From NCBI GenBank assembly GCA_039881145.1, contig JAYKKI010000039.1, forward strand, positions 20,144,001 to 20,208,000: a DNA stretch of 64,000 bases, written 5' to 3'. The stretch comes from Druceiella hillmani (lineage: Eukaryota > Arthropoda > Insecta > Lepidoptera > Hepialidae). Position 1 is the first letter of the stretch; each line of letters opens with the position of its first letter. A program made the translations under genes and the position numbers. The notes beneath the pieces are model-generated. The model was not told where the DNA came from. It was given only the letters and a program-made list of their open reading frames with translations, and searched no databases. Positions 11,494-22,449 of this stretch are shown piece by piece.

Positions 11494-13350
11494 TTTTTTT
11501 TCCGCTTATCTGCAATCAGTACTTGAACTATAAGCAGATGGGTTGGGCGGCTTTGTCGGGTCGAGGACATCCTCCAGCGAGGACAGTCACTCATCATATT
11601 CAAGGTCTGATTTGACTATATTATGTCCTTTCTTTTCAGACGTTTTTGATAGCTGCGCAATGTTAGATTCGCAGCAAGCGCATTCGGGTGATTCTCCAGC
11701 CGCTTTTGATATTTTTGTACAGAGACCTCAATTTCTTCTTTCACAGTGCTCATCTTCAAGTGAGTGTGGATTTCTGAATTAGTCACAAACCAAGGGACTT
11801 GCGCTATTGTTCTCAGTATAGTGTTCTGCACTCTTTGTAGTATTGTGATATTGGAATTGCTGGCACTTCCCCACAGTTGTATGCCATACATCCAAGTTGG
11901 TTGTAGTATTGAACTATAGATTAATAGCTTATTATCTGTGGATACTCTACTATTTCGGCCTAGCATCCAATAGAGTTTTCTGTGACGTATATTAAGTTCC
12001 TCTCTCTTGCTTCTAATGTGCTGATTCCAGGTTAGACGACGATCCAGGTGTAGACCCAGATATCTCACTGTATCTTGGTGTGGTAGTATTGAGTCCTTGA
12101 GGTGAACAGGAGGGCAGTTTCCTTTTCGCAGAGTGAAGGTGACCTGCACCGACTTGCTTGTGCTCACTTTAATTCTCCATTTTTTAAGCCACTCAGCAAT
12201 GGCGTCGAGTCCTTGTTGGAGTTGCTTCGTGGCTACATTAGGTTGCCTGTTGCTCGCCATTATGGCCGTGTCATCAGCGTATGTAGCAATCATGACGCCA
12301 TCTACCTGTGGTAGATCTGACGTGTATAATGTGTACAGCATCGGTCCCAACACCGAGCCCTGAGGCACTCCAGCTTCAATTTCGAAAAATTTGGATGTTG
12401 TTCCGGACTCTTTTACCTGAAAGATCCTCTCCGTGAGGTAGGATTTCAGCAGGATGTAGTAGCTATGGGGAAGACATGTCTTTATCTTATAGAGAATACC
12501 ATCGTACCAGACCCTATCAAAGGCCTGCTGAATGTCCAAGAATGCAGACGAACAATACTCTTTTTCCTCTAGAGCTTTCCTTATTTTTTCAACTACTCTA
12601 TGCACTTGTTCTATTGTTGAGTGTTGCTGCCTGAAGCCAAATTGATGGTTAGGGATGATGTAGTTGCTTTCTAGTATTGGCATAATGCGGTGCAAAATTA
12701 ATTTTTCGCAGACCTTTGATAGAATGGGCAATAGGCTAATTGGTCTGTATGAGGTGACTAGGTTTGCTGGTTTCCCTGCTTTATGTATCATGAGAATTTG
12801 TGACACTTTCCAAAGATCGGGGAAGTTTTGAACTCTCAGTATCCCATTATAGAGCATAGTCAGGAACACCAATGCTTTTCTTGGAAGTTTTCTAAGTATT
12901 TCCTTCGTGATTAAATCATATCCTGGTGCCTTTTTATCCTTGAGGTTGTTAATAGTCCTTTTAACTTCTCGTACAGTGACTGGAGCTGGTGGGAGCGACA
13001 TTTGTAAAGGCTGGCCAAGAACGGATTCCACCTCTGTTTCGGAGTCTGTGTCGCTGGCGCTATTTGGAGTAAAGACATTTGAGAGATGTTCTGCAAATAG
13101 GTCCGCCTTTTCCTGTGGCTTGCGAGCCCAACCATTGTTGTTTCGAAGCGGAGGTTTTGCCACTTGTGGTCTGTTGTATGACTTCGTAAATTTCCACAGT
13201 GAGTAGTCCGTGGCTGCAGTAGGTGTTAGGGATGCCAGTTCCGCCTCAAGAGTCCTGTTGTGCCAAGTCTTCAGCATATCCCTCAAATGTGACGCTTGCC
13301 TGTTGAAATTATTTTTGTCAGATGCAAGCCTGCTCAACTGCCAGATACGA
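11494..13350 (-). mobile_element. 5'-truncated jockey-clade LINE, recent insertion
   Basis: The element lies on the minus strand: its poly(A) appears as a T run at 11492-11501, its 3' UTR covers about 11502-11615, and its RT frame runs to 13337, 13 bp from the truncated 5' edge. There is no endonuclease domain, so it was truncated during target-primed reverse transcription. It interrupts the Helitron reading frame and is bounded by a 132-bp perfect duplication, so it is young. Confidence 0.9.
11616..13337 (-). CDS. Jockey-type reverse transcriptase (573 codons, uninterrupted)
   Basis: RNA-directed DNA polymerase of a non-LTR retrotransposon. Motifs in order: KKAPGYDLITKEIL (near residue 135), YRPISLLPILSKVCEK (near 197), FLDIQQAFDRVW (near 265, first catalytic Asp), GVPQGSVLGP (near 322), YADDTAIM (near 353, catalytic Asp pair), and YLGLHLDRRLTW (near 410). 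The C-terminal domain follows, with WMYGIQLWG. The frame begins inside the linker before RT because the element is 5'-truncated; the methionine at 13337 is simply the first one available, and a complete ORF2 would also carry an APE endonuclease. No stop breaks the RT domain, consistent with a recent insertion. The neighbours are Helitron sequence on both sides. Confidence 0.92.
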   Translation of the reverse strand: MSRLASDKNNFNRQASHLRDMLKTWHNRTLEAELASLTPTAATDYSLWKFTKSYNRPQVAKPPLRNNNGWARKPQEKADLFAEHLSNVFTPNSASDTDSETEVESVLGQPLQMSLPPAPVTVREVKRTINNLKDKKAPGYDLITKEILRKLPRKALVFLTMLYNGILRVQNFPDLWKVSQILMIHKAGKPANLVTSYRPISLLPILSKVCEKLILHRIMPILESNYIIPNHQFGFRQQHSTIEQVHRVVEKIRKALEEKEYCSSAFLDIQQAFDRVWYDGILYKIKTCLPHSYYILLKSYLTERIFQVKESGTTSKFFEIEAGVPQGSVLGPMLYTLYTSDLPQVDGVMIATYADDTAIMASNRQPNVATKQLQQGLDAIAEWLKKWRIKVSTSKSVQVTFTLRKGNCPPVHLKDSILPHQDTVRYLGLHLDRRLTWNQHIRSKREELNIRHRKLYWMLGRNSRVSTDNKLLIYSSILQPTWMYGIQLWGSASNSNITILQRVQNTILRTIAQVPWFVTNSEIHTHLKMSTVKEEIEVSVQKYQKRLENHPNALAANLTLRSYQKRLKRKDII

Positions 13351-13482
13351 CAATTACAGATTACAGAACGTTTTAATCAAACATGCAATAAGAACATAAT
13401 GCGTAAAATATCTCTTAAATTGGAACGCAGTAATCCTTTTGTTCGGTCATTCACTGCAATGAAACATCATTGTCAGAGAGTT
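13351..13482. repeat. Right copy of the 132-bp target-site duplication
   Basis: Identical to 11362-11493. From here the Helitron frame resumes (SFTAMKHHCQRVENQNK), showing that this copy is continuous with the original target. Confidence 0.9.
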
Positions 13483-13621
13483 GAAAATCAAAATAAAGAA
13501 ATTTGTATGCTCATTTAAGTAAATCATGATTTAGATCTACGCCATTTCAATGATAAGGTTCAAACTGACTTTGCAGTAATATTTAAGTACAGTTGATGGT
13601 GAGCCTCCTTTTGAACGAAAT

Positions 13622-14000
13622 ATGATTTCATTTCCAAAAGTTAATGGTGTCATTCAAAATATCTCAATTTTGGATTTATCATTAGACCCTTTAGCGTATC
13701 CACTACCTTTTCCAAATGGTGATACTGGGTGGCATATTAATATTTCTCATAATGTACCAACTATATCTAATTCAAGAACGCCCAGAAATAAATTAACCAT
13801 GCTTCAGTATGCAGCCTATCGACTTGCAATTAGAGAAGATTTCAGCATGTTGCACCATTCAAAGAAATTATTTCTACAGTAGATAGTTGATATGTATGCG
13901 AGAATAGAGGGCTCAAGATTACATTTCATTCGACAAAATCAAACAATTCTTAGGTCGGAAGTTTATGACAAAATTTTTTTTAAATGTATTATTATTTTTA
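13622..14000 (+). pseudogene. Helitron_like_N (Rep) segment
   Basis: LDPLAYPLPFPNGDTGWHI, KLTMLQYAAYRLAIREDFS, MLHHSKKLF, then past a stop IVDMYARIEGSRLHFIRQNQ. These are the signature blocks of the Helitron_like_N region just before the rolling-circle Rep motifs. An in-frame TAG at 13880 separates them. Confidence 0.85.
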
Positions 14001-14102
14001 TTCACTTTTAACCTACGGTGATTTCTAACATTCAAAGATGTCCTATATTACATGAATATGTTGTAAAACACATGCGGAGTACTTAATCCTAATTCTGTAT
14101 GT

Positions 14103-14580
14103 ATGAGAGATGGAAAATGTACAAAATATTATCCAAAACAATTTAATGAATTCACATGTGAATCATTAATTGGATATCCTATTATATTTGATATTGGAAA
14201 GCATGATAATTGTACACATGCAAAAGTTTGTGGTAGTTGCCTTGACAATCGGTACGTTGTACCATACAATCCATATTTATTTGCCAAATTTAATTGCCAT
14301 AAATGTTGGAAGTATGTACTACAGTTAAAAGAGTTGAATACATTTATAAATATGTGTATAAAGGCTATGACAGTGCATCTGTTGAATTAGATACAGGGAG
14401 AAATAAACAAGGTCAAAATATTCAAATTGATGAAGTTACAAATTTTTTAATTGGTCGTTATGTCGGATCAACTGAAGCTGTATGGCACATCTATGAATTA
14501 CCAAAGCATTTTCAGCCACATGTTATCGTCAGACTTGATATTCATTTACCGCTTAGACAGGATGTTTACTTTCGGGAAGA
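14103..14580 (+). pseudogene. Helitron Rep-to-helicase linker segment
   Basis: Two overlapping frames carry CMRDGKCTKYYPKQF, DNRYVVPYNPYLFAKFNCH, then YIYKYVYKGYDSA and NFLIGRYVGSTEAVWHI. All are standard Helitron landmarks downstream of Rep. A frameshift near 14303-14320 joins the two frames. The tail RLDIHLPLRQDVYF completes the block. Confidence 0.85.
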
Positions 14581-15296
14581 GTAAGAACGTCAAGCAATTG
14601 AAAAAGTAAGACACACAAAATTATTAGCATTTTTAAAATTAAATCTTCCTGATTCATCAGCACGAGAATATAAGTGTATTGAAATTCATTTACATTATGT
14701 GTCAGAAGATTCCTGAGAAAAATGGAAGAAGAGAAGCCATAGAGGTGATAAAATTATTGCACGCACGTATGTAGTATCACCAAAAGACGGCAAACTTTTC
14801 CACCAACGATTGCTTTGTTAATATCTGTGATCCAAATTCATTTGAGAATGTTAGAACATACAATGGAATTACATACACTTCTTTTGTTGAAGCGTGCCAT
14901 ACTCGTAGAACTACTTCAAATGATAACGATTGGCGCGAATGTTTAAATGAGGTAAAAGAATTACATTCACCAAAAAAAGAACTAGAATTTATTTGGTTAC
15001 ATTTGTGCACTAAATGTGCCAGCCAATGCATTAGCGTTATGGAATGAGTTTAAAGTATATCTTAATGAAGATTTTCTGAGACTTTACAATGAAGAAGCTT
15101 TCTTTAATAGAGTTCTATTAGAAATTGATAATATTTTGAATGTTCATAATTTGTCATGTCAAATACTTGGTTTACCAGTTCCCACACACTCGCAGAGAAT
15201 AGAAGGAGCAAAACTATTGATATAATAGAACATGACATGCTGTTTTGTGAGTATTATGAACCTGCAAACATTTGACAGCGTAATCTCATTGATCAA

Positions 15297-15653
15297 GTGA
15301 TTCGTGAAGTTTTGTATCATGATACTGGATTCAATGTTTTTTGTTTAACCGCTCATGCAAGTTGCGGCAAAACATTCACTCAAACAGCAATCATTCACAA
15401 ATTAAGTTCACATAATCTTCATTGTATTGCAACTTCGTTCAGTGATCTAGATTCAACTCTATTACTTGAAGGTAGGACTTTAGACAATGTGTTTAAATTG
15501 CCTACACCCATTTTAGAAAATTCTGTAGCAAATATTACTGCAAATAGTAGCTATGGTCATTACATAAATTCATCATCATTGGTAATTATTTATGAAGTTT
15601 CTATGTGCCCATTGCAAGTGTTGAAAATCATAGATAGATTATTGCGGGATTGA
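15297..15653 (+). pseudogene. Helitron Pif1-like helicase, ATP-binding segment
   Basis: The segment matches the start of the Pif1/RecD-type helicase: AHASCGKTF stands where GPGGTGKTF (Walker A) is expected, EGRTLDNVFKLP fits GRTAHSxFKLP, and IIYEVSM stands for the Walker B DEASM. Two key glycines of the P-loop and the Walker B Asp-Glu have been lost, so this copy could not hydrolyse ATP even if translated. Confidence 0.75.
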
Positions 15654-15977
15654 TGCGATAAAAATGATAAACATAAACCATTTGGAGAGAAAACAATACT
15701 TCTGTATCGTGATTTTTGGTAAATCTTACCAGTTATTTCCCATGGATCATGTGCAACTTTTTTAGTTGAAAATTGTGTCACAAGTTGACATAAATTTCTT
15801 TATTGTCATAAAGTTACATTTACTCAAAAAATGAGAGACTTACCAAATGAAATAGAATTTGTAAAATTCTTGAAAAAAATTGGTAATGATAAAGCCCCAC
15901 AATTCCCTCAGTTTGGTTAAAATATTATCGAAATACCTCAATAATTAATAGTAGTTAAAAATAATATTATTAATGAG

Positions 15978-16838
15978 GTGTATGGAAATATTTCCGAAAA
16001 CGTACTCTCGGATAATATAATGAACTCCGTTATTTTAGCACCTAAAAATGATGATTGTACCTTGATTAAAACTGATATACTTAATCAAATTCCTGGTCAA
16101 CAGATAACATATCATAGCTATGATAAAATAATTTGTGATGATGACAATGACATCAATAACTATCTGGCAGACTTTTTGAATTTTTTTACTATTAGCGGTT
16201 TACCACCACATAAGTTAGTATTGAAACTTAATTGCAGTGGTTTGCTGCTCAGAAACTTAAATACAAAGGAAGCATTAGTCAATGGAACAAGAATGTGCAT
16301 CAAATTTATGCATCATAATTTACGCGAAGTTTTAACTGGAACTGCATGCAATAAGGGAATTTTGATACCACGTATAAACTATTAGCAAAGCATTTATAGC
16401 ATGCTTTGCTAATAGCCCACTGAAGATGTTGTAATACAACGAAACCTAGTTTGTGGTAAAGAACTTAAAGAAAGTAGAAGTAGTAGTGTGACTAATGAAT
16501 TTTTACAAAATGAACGCCAAATATATTCAATACCACGTATAAATTTAACATATTCCGGAGCTATTGTACCATTTAACCTTTAAAGAACTCAATTTCCAAT
16601 AATATCTGCGTTTGTGATGACAATAAATAAGTCTCAAGGACAAACATTAGAAAAAATTAGAGTTTTATTGAACCGGCCAGTTTTTACACATGGGCAATTG
16701 TACGTCGCAGCAAATAGAGCTCGATCATTCGACAGATTGAGATTTTATATTTCTGAATATAATGGTCAAGGACATTTAACAAACGATGAAAGAGTTTTTG
16801 CAAAAAACATTGTTTACAGAGAAGTTTTGAATCATTAA
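15978..16838 (+). pseudogene. Helitron helicase C-terminal segments
   Basis: SVILAPKNDDCTLIKTDILN, PGQQITYHSYDKI, SGLPPHKLVLKLNC, LLRNLNTKEALVNGTRM and ILIPRI lead up to 16378. A small insertion (16379-16529) follows, then GAIVPF and MTINKSQGQTLEKI (helicase motif V) with GQLYVAANRARSF (motif VI) to 16838. Stops occur only at the insertion and near 16580. The end of the element lies beyond 16838 but its terminus is not recognisable. Confidence 0.85.
16365..16543 (+). repeat. Hammerhead-like repeat, copy 1, with 14-bp target duplication
   Basis: ATACCACGTATAAA at 16365-16378 recurs at 16530-16543 and flanks a 151-bp insertion in the Helitron helicase frame. The insert starts with an inverted pair (CTATTAGCAAAGC and GCTTTGCTAATAG), then CTGAAGA (16420-16426), stem II GTTGT/ACAAC, GAAA (16441-16444), and ends with the family's 3' end ...ACGCCAAATATATTCA. 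The cleavage triplet has decayed (TTT in place of GTC) and one C of stem I is lost, so this copy is probably inactive. Confidence 0.7.
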
Positions 16839-16844
16839 TTAAAT

Positions 16845-17939
16845 TATCGAAATATATATATCAAGCTCAATGGACAACATTTTTTTTAATCACCTGGTTT
16901 TTTGTTTCAATAAAAAATATATAAAAAAGATATTCTTTATTTCAGTTTTCATTTTTTGTATTTGTTCTTTATTTAAATGTTATATAATTTGTTTGAAAAA
17001 GATAGGCAAATTAACCTTGTAGCTTTGGCGAAATCTGTGATCATTGAAGATATAGTCTTTGATAATAGAACCTTAATAATGTTCAAACTTAAAATTTAAA
17101 TGAATTATGATCGAATTTCAACCACTGGGCGACCCCTATTTTATATAGTTACAGTGCGCTTTACTTTACTTATGAAATAATCATAAACATGCATTTTTCA
17201 GTGTTTATTTTCTGTGTGTGGAAGAAATAATTGTAAATCATTTTTAAGTAATCAGAAGGAAAACGTTTTAGAGATCGAGATATTGTTTATCATGATATTA
17301 AATTAGAATTAAATTAAGTCGAATCGTGAAATCGTGAAGCTTGATAGAATCGTAAAGTTGGCCGAATTACGTTGGAAAGAGTCGACGAAACACGAAACTG
17401 TCCGAATTGCATGTCACAACATAGCCTCAGAACGTTTTAACTTCAATCTGAATGTATTATTAGATGTTTCACGACAAAAATACAATTTTAAAGGGATGTA
17501 CAGATAATAGAGCGTATTCAACATATGTTATACTCGGTTGCTATAGACGGGAGTAATCGGCTATATATCATTTCAGAAGAAGCAGTATAATTGTGTAGCT
17601 TCAGTAGAAAAAAAAAAACTTGGTCCGTGACAAATGTTGAAGAAGCAATGTAATACATTTTCTTGTATCTGGTGGCAAATTCCAAATATGTTAATTTTCT
17701 CTTGATGAACTTGTGAACCATATGCAAGTGTTATAAAATCTCATCCTATGAAGAAATATGAAGACAATGTACTTCATGGAGAGAAAAAAATAAGTATCCT
17801 GTTATTAGTTTTCAGACTACAGGATGCAAACTTTTTTCAGAGAAAAGGATAAAATGGTATAAAAAAAAATGACTTTGAATTCTTAAAGAAGCAGCTGCTT
17901 TTAATTTGGTGGATATACATATGTATAGGTATATATATA

Positions 17940-17992
<53 letters not shown>

Positions 17993-18265
17993 TATGGCTC
18001 TTTTGCTAAATGGAATATAACTTTTGAAGCTTCAAAGCATGTTGCAACTTAATTAAACAAGAGTGCAATTTTGTTAAATTTATTGAAAATACATTGTTGA
18101 TCTTTTCACTGTTACGTCTTATTAAATAATATACTTACTTTCCTAAAATAGGGTTGATTCATAATACCAGAATCAAGTTTCTTTCGTGAAACAATTTTGA
18201 ATTGAAATATTAGTGGACAATTCTAAATTGAACTATAAGTGAAAAATGTTAAATTGAATTAATAT
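16845..18265. other. Intronic stretch, AT microsatellite only
   Basis: The downstream edge of the Helitron and anonymous intron of receptor A. A (TA)n microsatellite occupies 17917-17990. No other gene or RNA signal was found. Confidence 0.5.
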
Positions 18266-18269
18266 TAAA

Positions 18270-18415
18270 AAAAAATAGTTTATTGCACCTTAAAATGAGA
18301 ATGGTGACTCGCACTTCCATCTATCAAAGTTGAAAAGTCAAATTTTTCATCAAAATCACCACTCCACCAACATAAATGAAAATCATTATTACCCCACCTT
18401 TAAAGGCCAAGTCCC
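18270..18415 (-). repeat. Dispersed repeat, copy 2
   Basis: Minus-strand copy of the block at 9496-9650: its reverse complement shows AAAGGTGGGGTAATAATGAT, GGTGATTTTGATGAAAAATT, CTTTGATAGATGG and AAGGTGCAATAAA in the same order. No protein is encoded. Confidence 0.6.
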
Positions 18416-18419
18416 TGCT

Positions 18420-19740
18420 AATTGAATTAATCACGTAAATATAAAATATCTACTTTATAACACTTTATGATTAAAGCCACCCAATTATAAACCATATACT
18501 TTACGCTTTTTGTTAGTTAGTAATAAGTATAAGCGAGAAAAATTAAATGCAGAGAGTTACGGTTGGTTACGAAAAACATTACTTGGTTCACTGACGTAAT
18601 TTTGGCACAATCTATGAAAATACAAAAAATCACTAGCATTTAGCCAGTGTTTTGTCAAAGATATATCAAAGATATATATAAATAAAGTTATCTCCATGTA
18701 TAACGAGAGCTGAAAATATTATTACTAACTATACATGTACAAATTACTCTTCAAACGACTATACTGAATGCTTACATTCTTCTAATGCAATGTTTGATGT
18801 AAAAATATTACTTATTTAATTGTCACCATAAAACCCATACCTGAAATTTTCATTCTTCGTTTCAATATAATTTCTTAATAAATAGTGTGAATATTCAAAT
18901 TAATCTTTTATTTTTCGAAATATGAACGAAATTCATAATTTGGTAGCCGGTAGAATAGTTTGAATTGACTAAATTCTGTTCTCGAATAGTTAATATTCGG
19001 CATCCAAAATATTTTTCTCTTTTTAAATGTTCTCTTTCTTCCTTCTTTCTTTTGACAAAAGTTAATACTAGAGAAACGTCCTTAAATACATCAACATTGT
19101 CATCGTTTAGCAGTAATTATTGCCAAAAAATACAATAAATTACCTTGTCCTTGCATTGACTCCTCTTATGATATACCCAGCAGCTGAACATTGTCTCTTA
19201 TCACAGCCTTAATGAGCTATTCCTACATAATTAATTGATCTTGAAATTCAATGAAGTACTCATATACGAGTATGATTATATATTTAACATGGTATGTTTA
19301 TCGAATTTTGTTTAACTCTGCACAGCAGCTATTAATCTCTGGAAAATAGAAAGTAAGGCAGTATGTTACAGGAATTTCAAAATTAATAAACGGAAATATA
19401 ATTTATTATTATATATATATATATATATCTATTTATATGCAAGTCATGTGTATCTCTATATTCATATACTAATAGTGCACGAAAATAGAGACGTAATGTT
19501 ATAAATTGTTCAACCAGTTTTAGTAAACCTCTATGAAAGCATCATTAGCTTGACATTGTCACAACTACTCTTATGAATTCCAGACAAAATTGGCTGCCGT
19601 TGCTAGTTCGTAATGAATATATGCCAGTTTCCTTCTTGACGACACCTAAATATTAAATGTTCTATTGTAACTGAAAGCCTCTCTTCTGTTTTTTGATTAA
19701 TTAATAATACTTTGCTATGAGCTTATATTATGTTCATTTT
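18420..19740. other. Intronic stretch with no recognised feature
   Basis: AT-rich remainder of the receptor A last intron; a short TA run lies at 19410-19430. Nothing codable was seen until the acceptor at 19744. Confidence 0.5.
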
Positions 19741-19744
19741 TCAG

Positions 19745-19926
19745 CATTCCGCATCCGACGTCACATGCAACTTATTAAAAATATGATAGAAAAAAGTGAA
19801 CTGGGACAATTTACAATTTTCCAGTCGTTCAACCTGCGAGCTTCATTGCTGCTTCATTTCCTAGGCTTGCTCACGAGTTACTCTCTGGTTTTGATTCAAT
19901 TCATTAATGTCGGAAATCTTTTTTAG
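19745..19926 (+). CDS. Gustatory receptor A, terminal exon (TM7)
   Basis: Acceptor TTTTTCAG at 19744 and first bases CA complete the codon begun by exon 3 (C|CA, phase 1). The frame reads FRIRRHMQLIKNMIEKSE, LGQFTIFQSFNLRASLLLHF, LGLLTSYSLVLIQF and stops at 19924. TSYSLVLIQF is the TYxxxLxQF signature at the end of TM7 in insect gustatory receptors. The exon lies 11.7 kb from exon 3, the gap being filled by transposons; the exact phase match and the parallel with receptor B (27574-27746) support joining them. Confidence 0.8.
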
Positions 19927-19929
19927 CTT

Positions 19930-22440
19930 GAAAATTAGAATTATTATCACTTCCGCACATTTTAACATTTGGCTAATTATTGTGTAACACTATTTGATAG
20001 TTCGTTACTAGTATGTGCTTATTATTAAATCCACCATTCTCGCTTTTCAGCTTTTAAAATAAAATAAATGTTGTAATTTTTTTTGCTTTGAATATTTTCT
20101 TCGTAGAATATGTTGTTAAATGCTAGTTGGTTACTATTAAAGGAATATTAAAAATTAAATATCTGTTTAGAAATTTTTTGTAAAATGTCATAAAAAACTT
20201 TAAGCTCGTTTTTCTGCAAACTGTTGGTTGATTTTAGATTTCAGTGTATTTTTAAATAGATAGACTAAATTGATATACTCAACTTTCCGTATTTCTTCCT
20301 TCTAGTGTAATACACTGTTTTAAGTTTATATAGATATATTTAAAATAGGAAATATGAACAAACGGTGTAAGATCTATTTCATCATATTACACAGATATGA
20401 TAATAAGTAAAATTCAAGACATACTTTCATAGATTTCCTGAATAAAAAATAAAATATGTTCACTGGCCTCTTTCCAGTCAGATACAAAAAGTGTTTACAA
20501 TCCAATAAACATTCTTAGTTGTAAGAAAAGTTAAGTAGGCACACTTAATTAGATGTAACAAAAAAGAAGTAGTAAATTTCCTTAATAAATAAATTTATTA
20601 AACAGATTTGTGTAATTAATACATCTATAATAATTGATAATTAGTAGTAGTAAGTCAGTCAATAATTTTAATTAATGCCAATAATATTTACTATAAGAAC
20701 AACTCTCTAGAGACTGTTGCCAAAAATTCTTTATAAATTATGAAAGCACATTCATAAACTTACTAAAACTGTTACAACAGAAGCATATGAGCAGCATGTT
20801 TGCCAAATACGTCTCGGGTGCTTAACAAGCATGTGATTGGATGCTGGTGGTGTAATTATCTATTTAATGAGTAAATCTAGATATTATGAACTAAGTATTC
20901 ACTATGTCCCGACGTTTCAGACTTGTTGCACAGCCTGTGGTCACGGGAAGACTGAAGATGTATAGGAGTCACCGCTGCGACGCGGGAGTGTTTTTCAAAA
21001 CTACCCCCACTTGGTTGATTGTAGAAATCTAAGGCGCGTTCACACTAGACCTACACACTACACTGACGGTGTCATGACACTTGGATTTATGTACACATCG
21101 CGAACACCTAGTTGCAATCACTGGATATTTATCAATAATTTGACTACAAAATAACAAGAAAAAAAAAAACATCTCCACACTTAATTAGTATATGAAATAC
21201 AGATTTCATTTTATGCTTTACTTACAAAAATGCTAATGAAATAAAATTTGTTAAGCAATGAGACTGAAAAATATTTTTCTAAAATATATTCTAAATAAAC
21301 TTTATTCGTACCATACCATAGATATACCATACCATGTACATACCATAGATGACTATGGAGAAAAATATTCTATAATTCCTTATTTAAAAAACTGTGCGGC
21401 AAAATGTAATAGTATAAATATATATTTGTATACTTGTAACTTACTTGTAACTATACAATATCAAACATTATAATGACTGATCGGTTATTGTTTGTTAAAT
21501 GGTTTTAATATAAAATGCTTTGTTGAAATAAAAGAAAATTATTCTTGGATATTCCGTATTTGTTTTTTAGAATATACTGACCATTTCATTTTAAGAATGA
21601 AATTGTCTGTATATTCTACTAAACATTTGAATTCACACTGCACATGTAAGTGGGTGTTCATTTTTTCATAAATTTTTATACTCACATTAATAACTTTTTC
21701 AATTTCAAAGTTTGGAGCTGAACGATGGAAAAGAGTCACTTCAAGAATTCGTTTAAAGGAAGAACTGGGGTATTTTCATCCTATTCCGTCATTTTTATGT
21801 AAAATTCTCATTGTTGTCAAAATTAATCTATCTTCTTGTATCTTATGATAATCGTTGTCCTCAACTATCTGGATTCCAAGACTCAGTCTGATTCATTTAT
21901 TTGCGTTTATTTGTGGATTATAATTTTCAAATATAAACTAAATATGATATTTGTAAACTTTAATTTTTAGTAAATTGGTTTCTAGCGGAAATTACTCAAT
22001 GAACTAAAACCTAATCTAATTTTTTAGCAGTGGTATGAAAAATTTGATGGAAAACCATAATAATTACAAGCGTTTAATAATAATTTTAAATTAGAATTAT
22101 TTCAATTAATTTGCGTCAATAATTTCAAAATGTGCATACGACGATACAATCTTATATTATATGTGGCCCTGACCCGCACTGGTCCATTTTTTGTGAATGT
22201 TGATCATACAAGCACTAATAATTTTAATATTAATACATCTTTATTTTATTTATAAATTCTATTATATATAGTAAAAGTCCGTGTGGTATATCCGTGCATG
22301 CTGCTATAATTCCACAACAGAATTTTGTAGCCCCATGGATGTTATATGGTATGGTAGCCCTCCACTCCCATCCATGAAAAAGTTTCAGATTGGAGCTGCA
22401 GGGGTCGGTTTCAAAGATATGAAGGTTAAAAAGGGGTAAA
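19930..22440. other. Anonymous AT-rich stretch
   Basis: No gene recognised. A GC-richer block at 20900-21010 (CCGACGTTTCAGAC, GGTCACGGGAAGACTGAAGA) looks like part of a retroelement end but cannot be assigned. A short direct repeat of ACCATAC units lies near 21310-21350. Confidence 0.5.
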
Positions 22441-22449
22441 TTAGAAATC

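Larger units (their letters stand above)
10130..16838 (+). mobile_element. Decayed autonomous Helitron (Rep/helicase), with two nested insertions
   Basis: A string of reading blocks on the plus strand reproduces, in order, a RepHel protein of a rolling-circle Helitron: a zinc-finger-like N terminus, Helitron_like_N, and a Pif1-type helicase to its last motif. The frame is broken many times. A jockey-clade LINE (11494-13350) and a small ribozyme-like repeat (16379-16529) are inserted into it, each between target duplications. The left part (10130-10300) has the non-coding text (GAAATTTGGCACA..., GGAGAAGGAGTATAG) that I associate with insect Helitrons. Exact termini (5' TC, 3' CTRR with hairpin) were not found. 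Confidence 0.75.

Noticed and set aside
12102..13206. Several plus-strand open frames of 70-100 codons
   Set aside because: They lie opposite the jockey RT frame and are its shadows; none has an independent motif.
20890..21010. Second hammerhead-type motif (ACGTTTCAG ... GACTGAAGATG)
   Set aside because: CTGAAGATG and GAAACGTC words are present on opposite strands, so they cannot form one hammerhead core; probably another retroelement end.
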